Assembly (NCBI RefSeq): GCF_900104035.1
Contig: NZ_FNIT01000006.1
Span: 240,112-304,111 of the forward strand
Direction: 5' to 3'
DNA from: Aureimonas jatrophae
GTDB taxonomy: Bacteria; Pseudomonadota; Alphaproteobacteria; Rhizobiales; Rhizobiaceae
DNA length: 64,000 nucleotides
Part shown: positions 35,592 to 45,963 of the stretch, one piece after another
How positions within the stretch are numbered: the stretch's first letter is position 1
Layout: each line of letters starts with the position of its first letter
Program-made: the position numbers and the translations under genes
The notes under the pieces: generated by a model
Told to the model about the DNA's origin: nothing
Databases searched by the model: none
The model's input: only the letters and a program-made list of their open reading frames with translations

Positions 35592-36053
35592 ATGAAGATC
35601 GCGATCGCAGGCGACAGCGCGGGCGCACCGCTCGCCAAGGCTCTGGCGGAGCATCTGTCCTCCCGCAACGGTCTGGACGTCTCGGAAGTCTCGACGCCAC
35701 TTGCGGGCTCGGGCGAGCTCTATGCGGGGCTGTCCGAGCGCGTCTCGCAGGGCATCCTTGACGGCACGTACGATCGGGCGATCCTGTGCTGCGGCACGGG
35801 CATCGGCGTTGCGCTGTCGGCCAACAAGATCCCCGGTATCCGGGCGGCCCAGACGCACGACACCTACTCGGCCGAGCGTGCCGCCCTTTCCAACAACGCG
35901 CAGATCATCACGATGGGCGCGCGGGTGATCGGCACGGAACTCGCCAAGAGCATCGCCGACGCCTTCATCGCAGTCGAGTTCGACCCGAACGGCCGCTCGG
36001 CCGACAACGTCAAGGCGATCGACGCACTGGACGCCAAGTACAACGCGCGTTGA
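35592..36053 (+). CDS. rpiB: Ribose-5-phosphate isomerase B / erythritol-pathway isomerase
   Basis: 153 residues. LacA/RpiB family: [18 protein letters not shown], the Cys active site in [19 protein letters not shown] and the base-carrying [14 protein letters not shown]. RpiB normally interconverts ribose and ribulose 5-phosphate. In Brucella its erythritol-linked version (EryI) makes D-erythrose 4-phosphate from erythrulose 4-phosphate. Its place beside the ery genes supports that role. It follows the DeoR gene and is convergent with the ery transporter binding protein. Confidence 0.9.
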   Translation: MKIAIAGDSAGAPLAKALAEHLSSRNGLDVSEVSTPLAGSGELYAGLSERVSQGILDGTYDRAILCCGTGIGVALSANKIPGIRAAQTHDTYSAERAALSNNAQIITMGARVIGTELAKSIADAFIAVEFDPNGRSADNVKAIDALDAKYNAR

Positions 36054-36058
36054 AGACG

Positions 36059-36093
36059 CGAAGGGAAGCGCCGGCGGTCGGCGCTTCCCTTCG
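36059..36093. terminator. Stem-loop between rpiB and the ery binding-protein gene
   Basis: A perfect 14 bp stem (36059-36072 with 36080-36093) with a 7-base loop, 6 bases past the rpiB stop and 22 bases before the end of the convergent gene. T-tract weak, but the position suits a shared terminator. Confidence 0.65.
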
Positions 36094-36114
36094 TCCCGAA
36101 TGTCCGCTTCTCGC

Positions 36115-37068
36115 TTACTCCGAGAGCGTGAAGGCAGCCGTGTACTTGTCGACGTTGTCCTTCGTGATCAGGAGGCAGTCGAAGAGCTGCTTCTCCGTGT
36201 CGGCACCGGTCTTGCCGTTCTTGATGAAGCTGTCGGCCTGCTGGACGGCGGTCTTCGAGAACACCGCGACCGGCTGAAGGACAGTATATTGCATCTCGCC
36301 CGCCTTGACGGCGGCGACCGCGTCCGGCGAGCCGTCGAAGCCGCCGACCTTCACGTTCGCGAGCTTGCCGGCCTCCTTGAGAGCTGCGATCGCACCGAGC
36401 GCCATCTCGTCGTTGCCGCTGATGACGCCCGTGATGTCGGGGTTGGCCTGCAGAAGGCTCTGCATCTTGGCGTAGCCCTGGGTACGATCCCAGTTGGCGA
36501 CCTCCTGGCCGGCCTTCACGAGGTCCGGGTACTGCGAGAGCACGGTCTCGTAGCCGTTCGAGCGGGTCTGCGCGTTGTTGTCGGAGGGCGCGCCGAAGAG
36601 TTCGACGTACTTGCCCTTGTCGCCGACGTCCTCGACCCACTGCTGGGCACCGAGCGCCGCGCCTTGGGCGTTGTTCGAGACGAGCTGGGCCTTGGCAAGA
36701 CCCTCCTTGTTGATCTCGGCATTGACGAGGATTACCGGAATGCCGGCGCTGACCGCCTTCTGCACGGCGCCGACCGAACCGTCGGCATTGGCGGGGTCGA
36801 GGATGATCGCGACCGACTTGTTGGTGATGGCGGTGTCGATCAGGTTGCTCTCCGCGTTCGTGTCGCCCTTGTGGGCGCCGACGCTGGCCGTGTAGCCGAG
36901 CTTCTCGGCCTCGGCCTTGGCGACCTCGCCCTCCGTGAACCAGTAGGGGTTCGAGGGATCGTTGACGATGATCGAGATCTGACCCGCCGCGAAGGCCGGC
37001 GCGCCGAAGACGCTCATCATCGCGGCCGTGGCTCCGGCCAGAAGAAGGGTCCTGCGGGTCTTCATCAT
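36115..37068 (-). CDS. eryG: Erythritol-type ABC transporter, sugar-binding protein
   Basis: 317 residues, periplasmic binding protein of the ribose/xylose (type I) class. Signal peptide about 1-28, ending APAFAA, with GQISIIVNDPSNPYWFTEG at the mature start. Features include DTAITNKSVAIILDPANAD and GVISGNDEMALGAIAALKEAG. It supplies the substrate to EryF/EryE. The start may be either of two adjacent ATGs. It is the last gene of the DUF2291-eryE-eryF-eryG run, 76 bases after eryF. Substrate erythritol is inferred from the adjoining eryABCD genes. Confidence 0.88.
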   Translation of the reverse strand: MMKTRRTLLLAGATAAMMSVFGAPAFAAGQISIIVNDPSNPYWFTEGEVAKAEAEKLGYTASVGAHKGDTNAESNLIDTAITNKSVAIILDPANADGSVGAVQKAVSAGIPVILVNAEINKEGLAKAQLVSNNAQGAALGAQQWVEDVGDKGKYVELFGAPSDNNAQTRSNGYETVLSQYPDLVKAGQEVANWDRTQGYAKMQSLLQANPDITGVISGNDEMALGAIAALKEAGKLANVKVGGFDGSPDAVAAVKAGEMQYTVLQPVAVFSKTAVQQADSFIKNGKTGADTEKQLFDCLLITKDNVDKYTAAFTLSE

Positions 37069-37144
37069 CTGTTCTATCTCCCTGTTTCGGTTCGAGGATC
37101 GAGACGCCGGCCTCCCCGGCGCCGCTTGGCAGTCCGCCCCGCCG

Positions 37145-38230
37145 TCAGGCCTTGGGTGCGGGCTGCGAAGTGCGGGCCGGCACGGCCTTCGTCCTGGTGG
37201 GACGGCGGCCGTACTGGATCGAATTGAGAAGCACGGCGAAGACGATCACCGCGCCGGTGAAGACGGTCTGCCAGTAGGACGACACGCCGATGATCACGAG
37301 TCCGTCCGACAGGAAGCCGATCACGAAGGCGCCGAGCATCGTGCCGCGCACCGTGCCGCGCCCGCCGGTCAGCGCCGCGCCACCGATCACGACGGCTGCG
37401 ATTGCCGTCAGCTCGTAGGTCGTGCCGGCGGTCGGGCCGGCGGAGGTGAGCTGCGAGGAAAGGACGAGGCCGGCGATCGCCGCGCAGATGCCCGACAGGA
37501 CGTAGACGAGGACCTGCACGCGCTGGACCGGGACACCGGACAGCTCAGCGGCGCGCGCGTTGCCACCGGTCGAGTAGATCCAGCGACCGAACGCGGTGCG
37601 CGACAGGACGACGCTGGCGATCAGCGCGACGACGAGGAGCACGAGCACGCCGATCGGCACGTTGAAGAGCCGGTTGAAGCCTAGCCACTGGAAGCCCGTG
37701 TTGCCTAGCTCCGGCCGACCGCCGAGGTTGTTGTAGGTGAGGCCGTTGGTCATCAGCAACGCGACGCCGCGCGCGACATAAAGAAGACCCAGCGTCGCGA
37801 CGAAGGCCGGCACCTTGAAGAATGCGATGAGCACGCCGTTGAGAAGGCCGATGAAGGCGCCGACGAGGCAGGTCAGCACCACCACGACCCAGACGGGCGG
37901 GTAAAGAATGATGCCGAGCGGCTCCAGCGTCACGCCCTGCATCAGGAACCCGGCGATGACCCCCGCAAGGCCGAGCGTCGAGCCGACCGACAGGTCGATG
38001 CCACCCGTCAGGATGACGAGAAGCATCCCGATCGCGAGCAGGCCGAAGATCGCGACGTGCGACGCCATGATCAGGAAGTTGGCGGTCGAGAAGTAGACCG
38101 GCGACAGGAACGAGAAGACCGCGATGATCGCGATCAGCGCGAAGAAGGCGCGTCCTTCGAGGAGGATGCGGCCGAGGTCGAACCCGCTCGACGCTCCGGT
38201 CCGTCCCGTCGTGGAGCTGATGTCGGTCAT
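37145..38230 (-). CDS. eryF: Erythritol-type ABC transporter, permease
   Basis: 361 residues, with about nine to ten membrane segments, of the branched-chain amino acid/ribose permease family (RbsC type). Characteristic: TGGIDLSVGSTLGLAG near residue 75, LGLLYVARGVALLM, GGNARAAELSGVPVQRVQ (the ATPase-coupling EAA-like region) and VVIGGAALTGGRGTVRG. It forms the channel with EryE as energy source. The gap to eryE is 22 bases. Confidence 0.92.
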   Translation of the reverse strand: MTDISSTTGRTGASSGFDLGRILLEGRAFFALIAIIAVFSFLSPVYFSTANFLIMASHVAIFGLLAIGMLLVILTGGIDLSVGSTLGLAGVIAGFLMQGVTLEPLGIILYPPVWVVVVLTCLVGAFIGLLNGVLIAFFKVPAFVATLGLLYVARGVALLMTNGLTYNNLGGRPELGNTGFQWLGFNRLFNVPIGVLVLLVVALIASVVLSRTAFGRWIYSTGGNARAAELSGVPVQRVQVLVYVLSGICAAIAGLVLSSQLTSAGPTAGTTYELTAIAAVVIGGAALTGGRGTVRGTMLGAFVIGFLSDGLVIIGVSSYWQTVFTGAVIVFAVLLNSIQYGRRPTRTKAVPARTSQPAPKA

Positions 38231-38252
38231 GCGATGGTCCTCACCCTGATCC

Positions 38253-39790
<1,538 letters not shown>

Positions 39791-39794
<4 letters not shown>

Positions 39795-40441
39795 TGGACG
39801 CTCAGACTCACCGGCGTCACGAGCCAGTTCTTCGGGTTGATGAGCTTGAAGACGCCGACCGCCGTGACCGTCTTGCCCTGCAGGTTCGCCGTGTCGACGC
39901 CCTGCAGGACCGCCGCCTTCATCGCATTGTTCAGACCGGAACCCGCGTTCTGGTATTCGATCTGGTTGCGGAATTGGCCGAAGACGATCTCGCCCGTCGC
40001 GTCGCGCAGATCCGTGCCGTTGATCGCGGGGCCCGTCTGGAGGCGGATCGTGACGTCGGAGGGAACGCCATCGACGGTGATCGGATAGACGCCGGATCGC
40101 GCCTCGCCGGCGACGCCGGTGAACTTCACGGGAACGACGGGCGCAGCGCCCGCCGGAACGCCGTACTGCTTGCCGGCCGCCGCCTTATCGGCGAGCGCGG
40201 CCGGTGCCAGCGTCGCCGCGTCGACCGCGCGGCTCTCGACGCTGGTCTGGATCTTGGGGAACTCCGTCGTGCCGAAGGTCTCGGGCGAGAAGACGTCGTC
40301 CTGGACATGCTCGTCTGAGCCGATGCGCACGACGCGCGTGTCGTAGGCCATCGCCGCCAGGACCGAGATGACAGCGACGCCGGCTACGATGCGTCCTAAC
40401 CCGCCTCGCGGCGCGCGGCGAGGAACCGCCTCCATGGTCAT
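39791..40441 (-). CDS. DUF2291 family membrane-anchored protein
   Basis: 216 residues. A basic N-terminus precedes one hydrophobic segment (about 18-35: RIVAGVAVISVLAAMA), so it is probably anchored with the rest in the periplasm. It matches DUF2291, found in rhizobial sugar-transport operons, including the erythritol locus as I recall it. Features: DVFSPETFGTTEFP, QTGPAINGTDLRDATGEI, FGQFRNQIEYQNAGSGLN. Function unknown, maybe an accessory of the transporter. The ATG at 40441 follows GGGAGGAGG. It begins the operon and is divergent from eryD. Confidence 0.85.
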
Positions 40442-40562
40442 GCAACCTCCTCCCGAACCTGTGCCGGCCGTCCTCGCCGAACGCGTCGTGGCGTACGGGA
40501 AGCGGCAGGGTCTTCGACGTTGGCCTGTGAGGCGCCACGTCCTTCTCTCCGGCCGCATCTTG

Positions 40563-40615
40563 TTGACAGAATCGCGCAAAGTGCAATATTTTTCTTTCAG
40601 TGAAAAATTCTGCAC
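40563..40615. promoter_or_regulatory. eryD promoter and palindromic operator
   Basis: TTGACA at 40563-40568 with an AATATT-type -10 around 40585-40592 fits a promoter reading into eryD. A palindrome overlaps the -10: GTGCAATATTTTTC at 40581-40594 pairs with GAAAAATTCTGCAC at 40602-40615 (12 of 14 matches) around a 7-base centre that includes TTTCAGTGAAA. EryD is the obvious candidate to bind there and block both arms. Confidence 0.65.
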
Positions 40616-40641
40616 CGCAGCAGATCGCGAGCGAGAAGCGG

Positions 40642-41607
40642 ATGGCGAAAGTCCAGGTCAGGCGCGATGGTGACGATGGCTTGGCCGTACGCGCAGCCTG
40701 GCTGCACTACGCGGCCGGCATGACGCAGGCCGAGGTCGCGCAGCGGCTGGGTCTTTCCAGCGCAAAGGCGCACCGGCTCATCGCCTGGGCCTACCAGAAC
40801 GGCGTCGTCAGGGTTTCGGTCTCCGGTCCCGTGGCCGAGTGCGTGACGCTGGAGACCGCGATCTCAGAGCGGTTCGGCCTCGGCTACTGCGAGGTGGTTC
40901 CGGACCTCCACGAGGACGGGCTTCCGCTGCGCGCGCTGGGTCTGGCAGGCGCCGATTTCCTTCAGCGCGAGATCGAGGCGTTGGGATCAGGCGTGGTCGG
41001 GGTCGGGCATGGACGCACGCTTGCGGCCGCCGTCGCCAGTCTACCGAGGCTGGAAGCGCCGGACGTCCGCTTCGTGTCGCTGATGGGTGGGTTGACGCGC
41101 AACTACGCCGCCAACCCGCACGACGTGATGTATCGTCTCGCCGAAAAGACGAGCGCAGCGGCCTACGTGATGCCGATCCCCTTCTTCGCGAACACGGTGG
41201 GCGACCGTGCGGTGCTGCTCGACCAACGCGGCGTCGGAGAGGTCTTCGAACTCGCGGTGCGCTCCGACCTGATGGTGGTCGGCATAGGCACGGCGAAGCC
41301 AGACACGCAGCTCGTCTCGACGCGCATGATCTTGCCCGAAGAGATCGAGGATGTGCGCGCGAGCGGCGGTGTCGGCGAGTTGCTCGGCCACTTCTTCGAC
41401 GCGGATGGCCAGCCCGTCGAAACGCTCCTGACGGCCCGAACGATCTCACCCGAGGTCACGCATCTGCGCGGTCGCAGGATCGTTGCGCTGGCGGGTGGTC
41501 CGAACAAGGTCGAGGGCGTGCGCTCGGTGCTGCGAAGCGGTCTCCTGACCGGTCTCGTCACCGACGAGCGCACAGCGCGAGCTCTTGCAAACGAGACGAC
41601 GCCCTAG
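40642..41607 (+). CDS. eryD: Erythritol operon repressor, SorC family
   Basis: 321 residues. An N-terminal helix-turn-helix (AGMTQAEVAQRLGLSSAKAH, about 24-43) is followed by a SorC sugar-binding domain (VGVGHGRTLAAAV, FVSLMGGLTRNYAANPHDV, VVGIGTAKPDTQLVSTRMI, and ALAGGPNKVEGVRSVLRSG). In Brucella EryD represses eryABCD and is released by erythritol. The ATG at 40642 was chosen. An in-frame GTG fourteen codons upstream sits inside the operator and is unlikely. It is first in the eryDABC run. Confidence 0.92.
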   Translation: MAKVQVRRDGDDGLAVRAAWLHYAAGMTQAEVAQRLGLSSAKAHRLIAWAYQNGVVRVSVSGPVAECVTLETAISERFGLGYCEVVPDLHEDGLPLRALGLAGADFLQREIEALGSGVVGVGHGRTLAAAVASLPRLEAPDVRFVSLMGGLTRNYAANPHDVMYRLAEKTSAAAYVMPIPFFANTVGDRAVLLDQRGVGEVFELAVRSDLMVVGIGTAKPDTQLVSTRMILPEEIEDVRASGGVGELLGHFFDADGQPVETLLTARTISPEVTHLRGRRIVALAGGPNKVEGVRSVLRSGLLTGLVTDERTARALANETTP

Positions 41608-41628
41608 AGCAGGCGCGGGGAGGAACGG

Positions 41629-41667
41629 ATGACACACGCTGGCTCCGAGGCCGAACGCCATGGCTGA
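41629..41667 (+). CDS. Possible 12-codon leader minicistron ahead of eryA
   Basis: ATG at 41629 follows GGGGAGGAACGG, a better ribosome-binding site than that of eryA. It opens a 12-codon frame (MTHAGSEAERHG) whose TGA at 41665-41667 overlaps the eryA ATG (41660-41662). It is out of frame with eryA. Ribosomes ending there could reinitiate at eryA. It may equally be an accident of sequence. Confidence 0.25.
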   Translation: MTHAGSEAERHG

Positions 41668-43282
41668 ACGCGGCGATCTTCTGGTCGGCATCGACGCCGG
41701 CACGTCGGTCATCAAGGCCGTGGCCTTCGACCTCGACGGTCGGCAGGTCGCGGCCGCGTCGGTGCTCAACCGCTACCGCGAGGGGCCGGACGGCTCGGCC
41801 GTTCAGTCGCTCGCGCAGACCTGGGCCGACTGCGCCGCGGCGCTGCGCGAGCTCGGCGAGCGAGTCGAGGATTTGGCCGCACGTGTTCTCGCGGTGGCCG
41901 TGACGGGCCAGGGCGATGGCACGTGGCTTGCCGGCGCCGGCAACGAACCGGTGGGCGACGCCTGGCTCTGGCTCGACACCCGCTCGGCGCCGACCGTGCG
42001 CCGCCTGAGGGGGCACCCGCTCGACCGCGCCCGCTTTGAGGCGACCGGCACGGGCCTCAACACGTGCCAGCAGGGCTCGCAGCTTGCCCACATCAAGGCG
42101 CATCAGCCCGAGCTTCTGGCGCGGGCCGAGGTCGCGCTCCACTGCAAGGACTGGCTCTACCTGAAGCTCACGGGCGTGCGGGCGACCGACCCGTCCGAGG
42201 CGAGCTTCACCTTCGGCGACTTCCGCTCGCGGCGCTACAGCGACACCGTGCTGGAGGCGCTTGGCCTGTCCGAGGAACGCCGCCTTCTGCCCGAGATCAT
42301 CGACGGCACGCAGGTGACCCACCCTCTGTCCGAGGCGGCGGCGCGCGAGACGGGTCTGCGGCCCGGCACGCCGGTCAGCCTCGGCTATGTCGACATGGTC
42401 ATGACGGCGCTCGGCGCCGGCGTTCACACGGGCGAGCCGGGCGTCGCCTGCTCGACGGTCGGTTCGACCGGCGTCCACATGCGCGCGGTCACCTCGGACC
42501 ACGTCGTGCTGAATGCCGACGGCACAGGCTATGTGATCGCGCTGCCCGTCCCGGGTCTCGTCACGCAGGTCCAGACCAACATGGCCGCGACGCTCAACAT
42601 CGACTGGATCCTGGGCGTCGCGCACGACCTCGTCGCGGAGTTCGGCCAGAGCTTGTCGAAGGGCGACCTTGTGAGCCGGATCGACGGTTGGATGGCGGCG
42701 AGCGAGCCGGGCGCGCTCCTCTACCACCCCTACATCTCGGCCGGTGAGCGCGGTCCCTTCGTGAACTCCGACGCGCGAGCGGGTTTTCAGGGCCTGTCCA
42801 GCGGACATCGGTTCCCCGACCTCGTGCGAGCGGTGGCCGAGGGGCTCGGCATGGCGACGCGCGACTGCTACGCGGCCATGGGCGATATGCCGGCCGAGCT
42901 GCGCTTGACGGGCGGCGCCGCTCGGTCGCGGGCTCTGCGCGCCGTCCTTTCGGCGAGCACCGGCGCGCCGGTGCGCGTTTGCTCGCGCGACGAGACCGGC
43001 GCAGCGGGCGCGGCCATGATGGCGGCGGTCGCGACGGGCGTCTTCCCGTCGATGGACGCATGCGTCACGCGCTGGGTCGTGCCGCTGCTCGGCAAGGCCG
43101 AAGCGCCCGACGCCAAGCTCCATCGCACATACGAACAGCTCTACGGGGCCTATGCCGACGCGCGCCGCGCACTCGAGCCCGTCTGGACCCGGATGGCGGA
43201 CTATCGCCAGGCGACGCGGCGCGCCGATCCCGGCACCGGCAGTGCCGGCGAGCCGGCGGAGATGGCGCTCGGCGCGAACTGA
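41660..43282 (+). CDS. eryA: Erythritol kinase
   Basis: 540 residues of the FGGY kinase family: VGIDAGTSVIKAVAFDL at the N-terminus, TGQGDGTWLAG, HCKDWLYLKLTGVRATDPSE, STVGSTGVHMRA, and the second phosphate-binding loop LRLTGGAARSRALRAV. It phosphorylates erythritol with ATP. Agreement with Brucella EryA is high across the core, as I recall that sequence. Its own Shine-Dalgarno GAGG lies nine bases before the ATG. The gene is the first of eryABC, 52 bases after eryD. Confidence 0.94.
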   Translation: MAERGDLLVGIDAGTSVIKAVAFDLDGRQVAAASVLNRYREGPDGSAVQSLAQTWADCAAALRELGERVEDLAARVLAVAVTGQGDGTWLAGAGNEPVGDAWLWLDTRSAPTVRRLRGHPLDRARFEATGTGLNTCQQGSQLAHIKAHQPELLARAEVALHCKDWLYLKLTGVRATDPSEASFTFGDFRSRRYSDTVLEALGLSEERRLLPEIIDGTQVTHPLSEAAARETGLRPGTPVSLGYVDMVMTALGAGVHTGEPGVACSTVGSTGVHMRAVTSDHVVLNADGTGYVIALPVPGLVTQVQTNMAATLNIDWILGVAHDLVAEFGQSLSKGDLVSRIDGWMAASEPGALLYHPYISAGERGPFVNSDARAGFQGLSSGHRFPDLVRAVAEGLGMATRDCYAAMGDMPAELRLTGGAARSRALRAVLSASTGAPVRVCSRDETGAAGAAMMAAVATGVFPSMDACVTRWVVPLLGKAEAPDAKLHRTYEQLYGAYADARRALEPVWTRMADYRQATRRADPGTGSAGEPAEMALGAN

Positions 43283-43305
43283 CGGATCGAAGAGGAATCA
43301 AAGCC

Positions 43306-44823
43306 ATGCCTGACGCTGCAGTGGTCGATCTCGTCGTCGTAGGCGGCGGCATCAACGGGGCGGGGATCGCGCGCGATGCGGCCGGTCGTGGCCTGTCCGT
43401 GATCCTGTGCGAGAAGGACGATCTGGCCGAGGGCACCTCGTCGCGCTCCGGCAAGCTCGTGCACGGCGGCCTGCGCTACCTCGAATATTACGAGTTCCGC
43501 CTCGTGCGCGAGGCGCTGATCGAGCGCGAGGTCCTGCTTCGCAACGCCAGCCACATCATCTGGCCCATGCGTTTCGTCCTGCCCCATTCGCCGGACGACC
43601 GCCCCGCCTGGCTCGTGCGGCTCGGCCTCTTCCTCTACGACCATCTCGGCGGCCGCAAGCGCCTGCCGGGCACGCGCACGCTCGACCTGCGGCGCGATCC
43701 GGAAGGGGCGCCGATCCTCGACACCTATTCCAAGGGCTTCGAATATTCCGACTGCTGGGTCGACGACGCGCGCCTCGTGGTGCTGAACGCGGTGGATGCC
43801 GCCCGGCACGGTGCCGAGGTTCTGACGCGCACGGCCTGCACGAGCCTTCGCCGCGAGAACGGCGCCTGGGCCGTGGAGTTCACCGACCGGGCGACCGGCG
43901 AGCGACGGCAAGCGAGGGCGCGTTGCATCGTCAACGCGGCCGGCCCCTGGGTCAACGACATCGTCGGACGGGTTGCCGGCCGCAACTCGCGGCGCAACGT
44001 GCGCCTCGTGAAGGGCAGCCACATCATCGTGCCGAAGTTCTGGGACGGCGACCACGCCTATCTCGTCCAGAACAACGACAAGCGCGTCATCTTCATCAAC
44101 CCCTACCAAGGCGACAAGGCGCTGATCGGGACGACCGACATCGCCTACGAGGGACGGCCCGAGGAGGTGACGGCCGACGAAAGCGAGATCAGCTACCTGC
44201 TCGCAGCGGTGAACCGCTACTTCAAGGAGAAGCTTCGGCGCGAGGACGTGCTCGAGACCTTCTCCGGGGTGCGCCCGCTCTTCGACGACGGCAAGGGCAA
44301 CCCGTCGGCCGTGACGCGCGACTACTCGTTCGACCTCGACGAGGCCGACGGCGCGCCGATGCTCAACATCTACGGCGGCAAGATCACGACCTTCCGGGAG
44401 CTGTCCGAACACGCGATCGAGCGCATCGCCAAGGTCTTCCCGCAGATGAAGCCGGCCTGGACCGGCAATGCGCCCTTGCCGGGCGGCGACATCGAGAACG
44501 CCGACTTCGTTCAGTTCGCCGAGGACATGCGTGCCGCCTATCCCTGGATGCCGCGCCCCTTCATCTACCGGCTCGGGCGGCTCTACGGCACGATCGCGCG
44601 TGACATCATCGGCTCCGCGACCTCAATGGACGGTCTTGGCCGCGACTTCGGGGGCGGGCTCACCGAGAGTGAGGCACGCTACCTCGTGGCACGGGAATGG
44701 GCACTGACGGCCGAGGACATCCTCTACCGCCGCACCAAGCAGGCGTTGCAGATGACGGCGCGCGAGCGCGCCGAGTTCACGCGCTGGTTCGACGATCACA
44801 TCGCCGTTGCGCGCGCCGCCTGA
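43306..44823 (+). CDS. eryB: Erythritol-phosphate dehydrogenase (GlpD family)
   Basis: 505 residues of the FAD-dependent glycerol-3-phosphate dehydrogenase family. The N-terminal dinucleotide fold is VVVGGGINGAGIARDAAGRG. Further motifs are SSRSGKLVHGGLRYLEYYEF, VNAAGPWVNDI and YGGKITTFRELSEHA. In the ery context it oxidises erythritol phosphate to a tetrulose phosphate and passes electrons from FAD to the quinone pool, rather than serving glycerol. AGAGGAA precedes the ATG. Confidence 0.92.
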   Translation: MPDAAVVDLVVVGGGINGAGIARDAAGRGLSVILCEKDDLAEGTSSRSGKLVHGGLRYLEYYEFRLVREALIEREVLLRNASHIIWPMRFVLPHSPDDRPAWLVRLGLFLYDHLGGRKRLPGTRTLDLRRDPEGAPILDTYSKGFEYSDCWVDDARLVVLNAVDAARHGAEVLTRTACTSLRRENGAWAVEFTDRATGERRQARARCIVNAAGPWVNDIVGRVAGRNSRRNVRLVKGSHIIVPKFWDGDHAYLVQNNDKRVIFINPYQGDKALIGTTDIAYEGRPEEVTADESEISYLLAAVNRYFKEKLRREDVLETFSGVRPLFDDGKGNPSAVTRDYSFDLDEADGAPMLNIYGGKITTFRELSEHAIERIAKVFPQMKPAWTGNAPLPGGDIENADFVQFAEDMRAAYPWMPRPFIYRLGRLYGTIARDIIGSATSMDGLGRDFGGGLTESEARYLVAREWALTAEDILYRRTKQALQMTARERAEFTRWFDDHIAVARAA

Positions 44824-44842
44824 GACCGGAAGACACGATTCC

Positions 44843-45775
44843 ATGCCCCTGACGCTGTCGCTGAACACCAATCCGCTGGTCAACCGCTTCGCCGATCCCG
44901 ACGACCTCGTGGAGACGGTGGCGCGAGACCTGCGCATCCGCGATCTGCAACTCACCCACGAGTTCATCAACCCGTCGTGGCCGGCGTCCGTGATCCGACG
45001 CCTGTCGCGGCAGATGGCGGCGGCGCTCGGGCGCACCGGCGTGCGCGTAACCTCGGGCATGACGGGGCCCTACGGCCGGCTCAACCATTTCGGTCATCCC
45101 GACCGGGACGTGCGCCGCTACTACGTCGACTGGTTCAAGACCTTCGCCGACATCATCGCCGACCTCGGGGGTACCTCGGTCGGCACGCAGTTCGCGATCC
45201 TCACCTATCGCGACTTCGACGACGAGGCACGGCGGGAGGAACTGACGCGGATCGCGATCGAGTGTTGGGCAGAGGTCGCCGAGCACGGACGCGGAGCCGG
45301 ACTGACCTCGGTCTTCTGGGAGCCCATGTCGATCGGACGCGAGTTCGGGCCGACGATCCGCGAGACCATGGCCCTGCAGGAGCGCCTGTCGGCGGCCGGC
45401 ATGGCAATCCCCATGTGGATGATGGCCGACATCGACCACGGCGATGTCACCTCCGTCGATCCCGACGACACGGACCCCTATGCCTGGGCACGCGCTGTGC
45501 CTCCCGTCTCGCCCATCATCCACATCAAGCAGTCGAAGATGGACAAGAGCGGGCATCGCCCTTTCACGGCCGAGCACAATGCGAACGGACGTGTCCAGCC
45601 CGAACCGCTCCTGCGGGCGCTTGCGCAGGGTGGGGCGTGCGACAACGAGATCTGTCTCGAGTTGTCGTTCAAGGAGCGCGAGCCGAACGACCGGCAGGTC
45701 ATCCCGCAGATCGCCGAGAGCATCGCCTTCTGGGCGCCCCACATCGACACCGGCGCCACTGACTTGCGCATCTGA
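44843..45775 (+). CDS. eryC: Tetrulose-phosphate isomerase/racemase
   Basis: 310 residues of the sugar-phosphate isomerase/epimerase TIM-barrel family. Segments agreeing with Brucella EryC as I recall it include LTLSLNTNPLVNRFADPDDL, QLTHEFINPSWPA, SGMTGPYGRLNHFGHPD, VFWEPMSIGREFGPT, and MWMMADIDHGDVTS with Glu/Asp/His metal ligands. It acts on the EryB product before TpiB/RpiB complete the path to erythrose 4-phosphate. The ATG at 44843 follows GGAAG. The CDS ends the plus-strand ery run. Confidence 0.92.
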   Translation: MPLTLSLNTNPLVNRFADPDDLVETVARDLRIRDLQLTHEFINPSWPASVIRRLSRQMAAALGRTGVRVTSGMTGPYGRLNHFGHPDRDVRRYYVDWFKTFADIIADLGGTSVGTQFAILTYRDFDDEARREELTRIAIECWAEVAEHGRGAGLTSVFWEPMSIGREFGPTIRETMALQERLSAAGMAIPMWMMADIDHGDVTSVDPDDTDPYAWARAVPPVSPIIHIKQSKMDKSGHRPFTAEHNANGRVQPEPLLRALAQGGACDNEICLELSFKEREPNDRQVIPQIAESIAFWAPHIDTGATDLRI

Positions 45776-45963
45776 TTCGCTCAACGGTTTTCTCGAAGAG
45801 CCAAACTGGCATCGCGCCATGCCCCGCCGGCTGGCGAACCGGGAATGATCTGTCTGGTTCGGTGATAGATTGAGTGGATCGTTTCTCCCTGATCGTCCTC
45901 TGCGCCGCTAGTGTCGTCTCATCGAGGCACGGGCTGCCGCTTCGGCAGGTTAGGAGATGTTTC

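Noticed and set aside
41558..43123. 521-codon minus-strand frame
   Set aside because: Antisense to eryA, no family match, arginine- and histidine-rich shadow composition.
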